A DNA stretch of 8,193 nt from Bacteroidales bacterium (GTDB taxonomy: Bacteria > Bacteroidota > Bacteroidia > Bacteroidales > JALTDM01), in the NCBI GenBank assembly GCA_027074135.1, contig JALTDM010000185.1, positions 1-8,193 of the forward strand, given 5' to 3'. Both the position numbers and the translations under genes were made by a program. Positions within the stretch are counted from its first letter, which is position 1; every line of letters begins with the position of its first letter. Positions 5,936 through 8,193 of this stretch are shown piece by piece. Below the pieces are notes generated by a model. That model was given only the letters and a program-made list of their open reading frames with translations, ran no database searches and had not been told where the DNA came from.

Positions 5936-7012
5936 TCAAAGTTTTATTCTCGGATCCAGATATACATAAATTATATCCACCAAGATATTTACAACAACAA
6001 AGATAATTGATATTGTAATAACGATACCCGTTACAAGAGGAAAATCAAGATTATTAAGTGCATTAACTACAACATAGCCTAATCCCTTCCAACCAAAGAT
6101 ATACTCTACAAATACAACTCCAGCCAAAAGCGATGCAAACCAACCAGATACAGCCGTAACAACAGGATTTAACGAATTCATCAAAGAATGCTTTATTAGT
6201 ACCCTAAAGAAACTTAGACCTTTAGCATAAGCAGTCCGGACAAAATCTTGAGAGAGTGTTTCCAGCAAACTATTGCGGGTAAGTTGGGTTATCACCGTAA
6301 CAGGTCTGATTGCCAGTGTTGCAGCGGGAAGAATAAGATTTTGCAATACCAACACCTGCCCCCTACCGAAATCATCAATTTCAAACAAGTTACCTGTTAG
6401 ATTAAATCCCGTATAATCATGCAACAAATACGCAAAAATCCAACCTATAATTATTGCAGCAAAAAATGATGGCAATGCCATTCCCAATGATGTAAATACC
6501 AAAATCAATTTATCCAAAATGCTGTCCTTGAAAATTGCTGCAATAATCCCGAAAAACAACCCTAAAATAGTAGCTATCACAATTGCTACAACAGCCAACA
6601 CAAGCGTATTGAGATATGTCTCACTTATTACTGTTGTTACTTTCTTCTTTGTTTGGTACGACCGCCTTAGGTACGGATATTTCAATATAACCGCCCATCC
6701 CCCGGTTTTAAATAATATTTTGTAAGGCTTATACTTTTCTTGCGACAAATAAAAAATAGACTTCTTGTTTTTTGTTGTATAAAACGAAATCGGCGATATG
6801 TCATTCAAATAAGAAAGGTATTGCTTGTAAATAGGGTCATCTAAATGCAGATCTTGTTTGACCATTGCAATTGACAGTGAATCTGTGTGTTGTCCCAACA
6901 CCATACGTGCAGGGTCATTCGGAACAACATTGAATATAAGAAACAACAATGAAATAACTCCCCATACCACTAAAATTGAATACAATATTTTTTTTACAAT
7001 GTATCCGAACAT
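5936..7012 (-). CDS. ABC transporter permease, DppB/OppB type (peptide/nickel family)
   Basis: A 358-residue inner-membrane subunit of a peptide- or nickel-type importer. It starts with the family's N-terminal segment (ILVVWGVISLLFLIFNVVP, followed by NDPARMVLG, residues 13-40). A poorly conserved loop of about 85 residues (45-130) comes next, then roughly five more membrane segments (about 131-160, 168-197, 222-242, 283-305, 325-350). The EAA-type contact site for the ATPase is seen in DFVRTAYAKGLSFFRVLIKHSL (257-278), followed by VEYIFGWKGLG and the terminal YLDPRIKL. The N-terminal part overlaps the lipoprotein gene by 19 bases and the stop lies five bases before tpiA, indicating one transcript. 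The second permease, ATPases and binding protein are absent here, so the substrate cannot be stated. The long loop makes it larger than E. coli DppB or OppB. Confidence 0.9.
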   Translation of the reverse strand: MFGYIVKKILYSILVVWGVISLLFLIFNVVPNDPARMVLGQHTDSLSIAMVKQDLHLDDPIYKQYLSYLNDISPISFYTTKNKKSIFYLSQEKYKPYKILFKTGGWAVILKYPYLRRSYQTKKKVTTVISETYLNTLVLAVVAIVIATILGLFFGIIAAIFKDSILDKLILVFTSLGMALPSFFAAIIIGWIFAYLLHDYTGFNLTGNLFEIDDFGRGQVLVLQNLILPAATLAIRPVTVITQLTRNSLLETLSQDFVRTAYAKGLSFFRVLIKHSLMNSLNPVVTAVSGWFASLLAGVVFVEYIFGWKGLGYVVVNALNNLDFPLVTGIVITISIIFVVVNILVDIIYVYLDPRIKL

Positions 7013-7755
7013 GATTTAAAAATTAAATTGCCTGAAGCATAATCCGGTTTTTCCAATTTTATATTAAAAGGATTAGTACAGCAATAGACATCCCCATGAT
7101 TGAAAATATGTGCTTCTAGAATTTCCCTCGGTGCAACAAATATATTACCCGTTTCATAAGAATAAACATAACTATTGACACAATTCAAATCTTCTGTATG
7201 AACGTATGAATATCCAATAGAATAAATATAATTGTTCCAACAAGTACCCCTCACATAATAATCACCAGAAGATGGATTTATTTTCAAATAAAAATCTTTT
7301 ACATCTATATTTATATTCAATGTAGCTAGATGTGACTGAAGGAAATTTAATAAAAACACATCATTTTTTATTTCTCCTACAGATCTTATATCACATTCAC
7401 GATATGCTATAACAGAATCCAATCGCGTAAAATGAATTTCCGCCTCAGGTTTTTCCTTTTCATAATTTCGCACCCACAAACATTTGTTTTCGTCTTTTAT
7501 GTCCAATATTCCTGCATTGTTTACGGCATTAATTTTAGGTAACAGATTCTCTCCTCCCTTAAACAAAACATAGTTTTGTGAATCTTGCACCAAAGTAATA
7601 TCGAAATAACTTTTTATTTGAAGTACCGAAAAAGCACCTGTACTTACGGTTTTAGTAGTGATATTACCGGTAGATTTAAGGCAATCCCATTTAGATTCTT
7701 TACTACACGAAAAGAAAATCAATAATACAAAAATTATAAAAGAAAACTTTTTCAT
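6994..7755 (-). CDS. Cysteine-rich DUF2807 (head GIN domain) lipoprotein
   Basis: A 253-residue protein with a type II signal: MKKFSFIIFVLLIFFSC, lipobox FFSC with lipidated Cys17, and serine following, so it is likely in the outer membrane. From about residue 30 the repeating short strands (VLQIKSYFDITLVQDSQNY, then GGENLLPKINAVNNAGILDI, 44-86) match the start of the DUF2807 right-handed beta-helix family, common in Bacteroidota and of unknown function. Nine cysteines are present (17, 25, 92, 121, 172, 192, 225, 226, 249), which leaves eight in the exported part; residues 167-203 are rich in tyrosine. I chose ATG at 7755. The frame stays open further upstream, but to a codon inside tRNA-Cys, and those residues look untranslated. 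It overlaps the start of the permease gene by 19 bases. The family call from the N-terminal third is good; the rest is divergent. Confidence 0.75.
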   Translation of the reverse strand: MKKFSFIIFVLLIFFSCSKESKWDCLKSTGNITTKTVSTGAFSVLQIKSYFDITLVQDSQNYVLFKGGENLLPKINAVNNAGILDIKDENKCLWVRNYEKEKPEAEIHFTRLDSVIAYRECDIRSVGEIKNDVFLLNFLQSHLATLNINIDVKDFYLKINPSSGDYYVRGTCWNNYIYSIGYSYVHTEDLNCVNSYVYSYETGNIFVAPREILEAHIFNHGDVYCCTNPFNIKLEKPDYASGNLIFKSCSDTL

Positions 7756-7775
7756 CAGCGCTGTTAAATTCACTG

Positions 7776-7783
7776 CAAAAATA
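7776..7783 (-). promoter_or_regulatory. Candidate -7 element for the lipoprotein-permease-tpiA transcript
   Basis: TATTTTTG on the minus strand (7783-7776) matches TAnnTTTG and lies 20 bases before the lipoprotein ATG, so the leader would be short, about 13 bases. There is no TTG at the expected -33 position. Readthrough from tRNA-Cys is the alternative source of transcription; no terminator is visible between 7756 and 7818. Confidence 0.3.
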
Positions 7784-7818
7784 ACGAAAAGTTTTAAAAG
7801 AGGGAAGATAAAAAAGAG

Positions 7819-7889
7819 AGGTAGCGAGCGGATTCGAACCGCTGTACGAGGTTTTGCAGACCTCTGCCTAGCCACTCGGCCACGCTACC
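7819..7889 (-). tRNA. tRNA-Cys (GCA)
   Basis: A complete 71-base cloverleaf. Acceptor GGTAGCG (7889-7883) pairs with CGCTACC (7826-7820); discriminator U73, an identity element of tRNA-Cys, is at 7819. The anticodon stem GAGGT/ACCTC encloses the loop CTGCAAA, with anticodon GCA at 7857-7855. The T arm is AGCGG TTCGAAT CCGCT. The 3' CCA is not encoded. It lies downstream of tRNA-Lys on the same strand but beyond a terminator, and no promoter of its own is evident. Confidence 0.95.
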
Positions 7890-7913
7890 TTATCTAAGAG
7901 CTTAGAGGTTAAT

Positions 7914-7948
7914 ACAAAAAAACGGTAAAATCCTTTTATTTTACCGTT
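7914..7948 (-). terminator. Rho-independent terminator after tRNA-Lys
   Basis: AACGGTAAAAT (7921-7931) pairs exactly, over 11 bases, with ATTTTACCGTT (7938-7948), with the loop CCTTTT between. On the minus strand the stem ends in a run of seven T (7922-7916), then GTATT. It starts 17 bases after the tRNA-Lys 3' end and would cut tRNA-Lys transcription before tRNA-Cys. Confidence 0.75.
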
Positions 7949-7964
7949 CCCTTGTTCCTCTTTG

Positions 7965-8037
7965 TGATTGGACCGGGATTCGAACCCGGGACCCTCTGCT
8001 TAAAAGGCAGATGCTCTACCGGCTGAGCTACCCAACC
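7965..8037 (-). tRNA. tRNA-Lys (UUU)
   Basis: A complete 73-base cloverleaf. Acceptor GGTTGGG (8037-8031) pairs with TCCAATC (7972-7966), with two G-U pairs; discriminator A73 is at 7965. The anticodon stem TCTGC/GCAGA encloses CTTTTAA, giving anticodon TTT at 8004-8002. The D arm contains GCTCAGCCGGTAGAGC and the T arm CCGGG TTCGAAT CCCGG. CCA is not encoded. It is the first gene read from the strong promoter at 8092-8121. Confidence 0.97.
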
Positions 8038-8091
8038 ATCCGTTTGTTATGAAAAAGCTTCAGAGCTTATTTTTATTTTCAAATGCGGTTG

Positions 8092-8121
8092 CAAAAGTAA
8101 TACTCTTTTTTAATATAACAA
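8092..8121 (-). promoter_or_regulatory. Bacteroidota-type promoter of tRNA-Lys
   Basis: On the minus strand TTG (8121-8119), 19 bases, then TACTTTTG (8099-8092) fits the -33/-7 consensus TTG-N19-TAnnTTTG exactly. Transcription would start near 8085, leaving about 48 bases before the mature tRNA. A small AAGCT-CTGA-AGCTT hairpin (8055-8068) lies in that leader. The rest of 8038-8193 is AT-rich sequence with no other feature seen. Confidence 0.7.
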
Positions 8122-8193
8122 TAGCTTTTAATACATTTTTTATTAGTCTCATTAGTAATCAATTTATAATATTTTGATTTTTAAGAAATAAAC

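Noticed and set aside
5931..5939. TTG start for tpiA overlapping the permease stop
   Set aside because: The ATG at 5930 gives the canonical triose-phosphate isomerase N terminus; the extra three residues have no family support.
7756..7875. Upstream extension of the lipoprotein frame to 7875
   Set aside because: It begins inside tRNA-Cys and would bury the lipoprotein signal 40 residues in; ATG at 7755 gives a proper type II signal peptide.

Overview
The window reads as chromosomal core sequence from an AT-rich member of the Bacteroidota. The evidence is a textbook promoter of that phylum (TTG, 19 bases, TAnnTTTG) in front of a tRNA gene, no Shine-Dalgarno sequence before any start examined, a lipoprotein of the DUF2807 'head GIN' type common in that phylum, and the style of the coding sequences. 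No genus can be named from the sequence. There are no CRISPR arrays, phage genes or complete mobile elements.

Layout, left to right. Bases 1-134 hold the 3' end of an unrecognised plus-strand reading frame. Bases 135-419 are non-coding: a 100-base stretch of raised GC content, a small hairpin, and a strong minus-strand terminator. Next is a long minus-strand gene for an adenosylcobalamin-dependent (class II) ribonucleotide reductase (420-3014). Across a 268-base intergenic region lies a divergent PerR-type peroxide regulator of the Fur family (3283-3705). Its stop codon shares four bases with the stop of a convergent metallo-beta-lactamase-fold hydrolase (3702-4361).

The rest of the minus strand, read from the right, is tRNA-Lys(UUU), a terminator, tRNA-Cys(GCA), a DUF2807 lipoprotein, a DppB/OppB-type ABC permease, triose-phosphate isomerase, a small DUF1858 redox-disulfide protein, an exported thioredoxin, a hairpin, and the MBL-fold hydrolase. 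From the lipoprotein to the DUF1858 gene, spacings run from a 19-base overlap to 13 bases, so these four are probably one transcript. The thioredoxin may join it or have its own promoter.

Thiol and oxidant chemistry recurs: a cysteine-radical reductase, a peroxide sensor, a CxxC DUF1858 protein, an exported thioredoxin, a lipoprotein with nine cysteines, and an MBL-fold protein of a type often acting on glutathione or persulfide-like thioesters. These are individually known families. I see no clearly new system. The points most worth checking are the GC-raised non-coding region at the left end, the peroxide-box-like operator at the perR start, and the possible link between the cysteine-rich lipoprotein and the exported thioredoxin.
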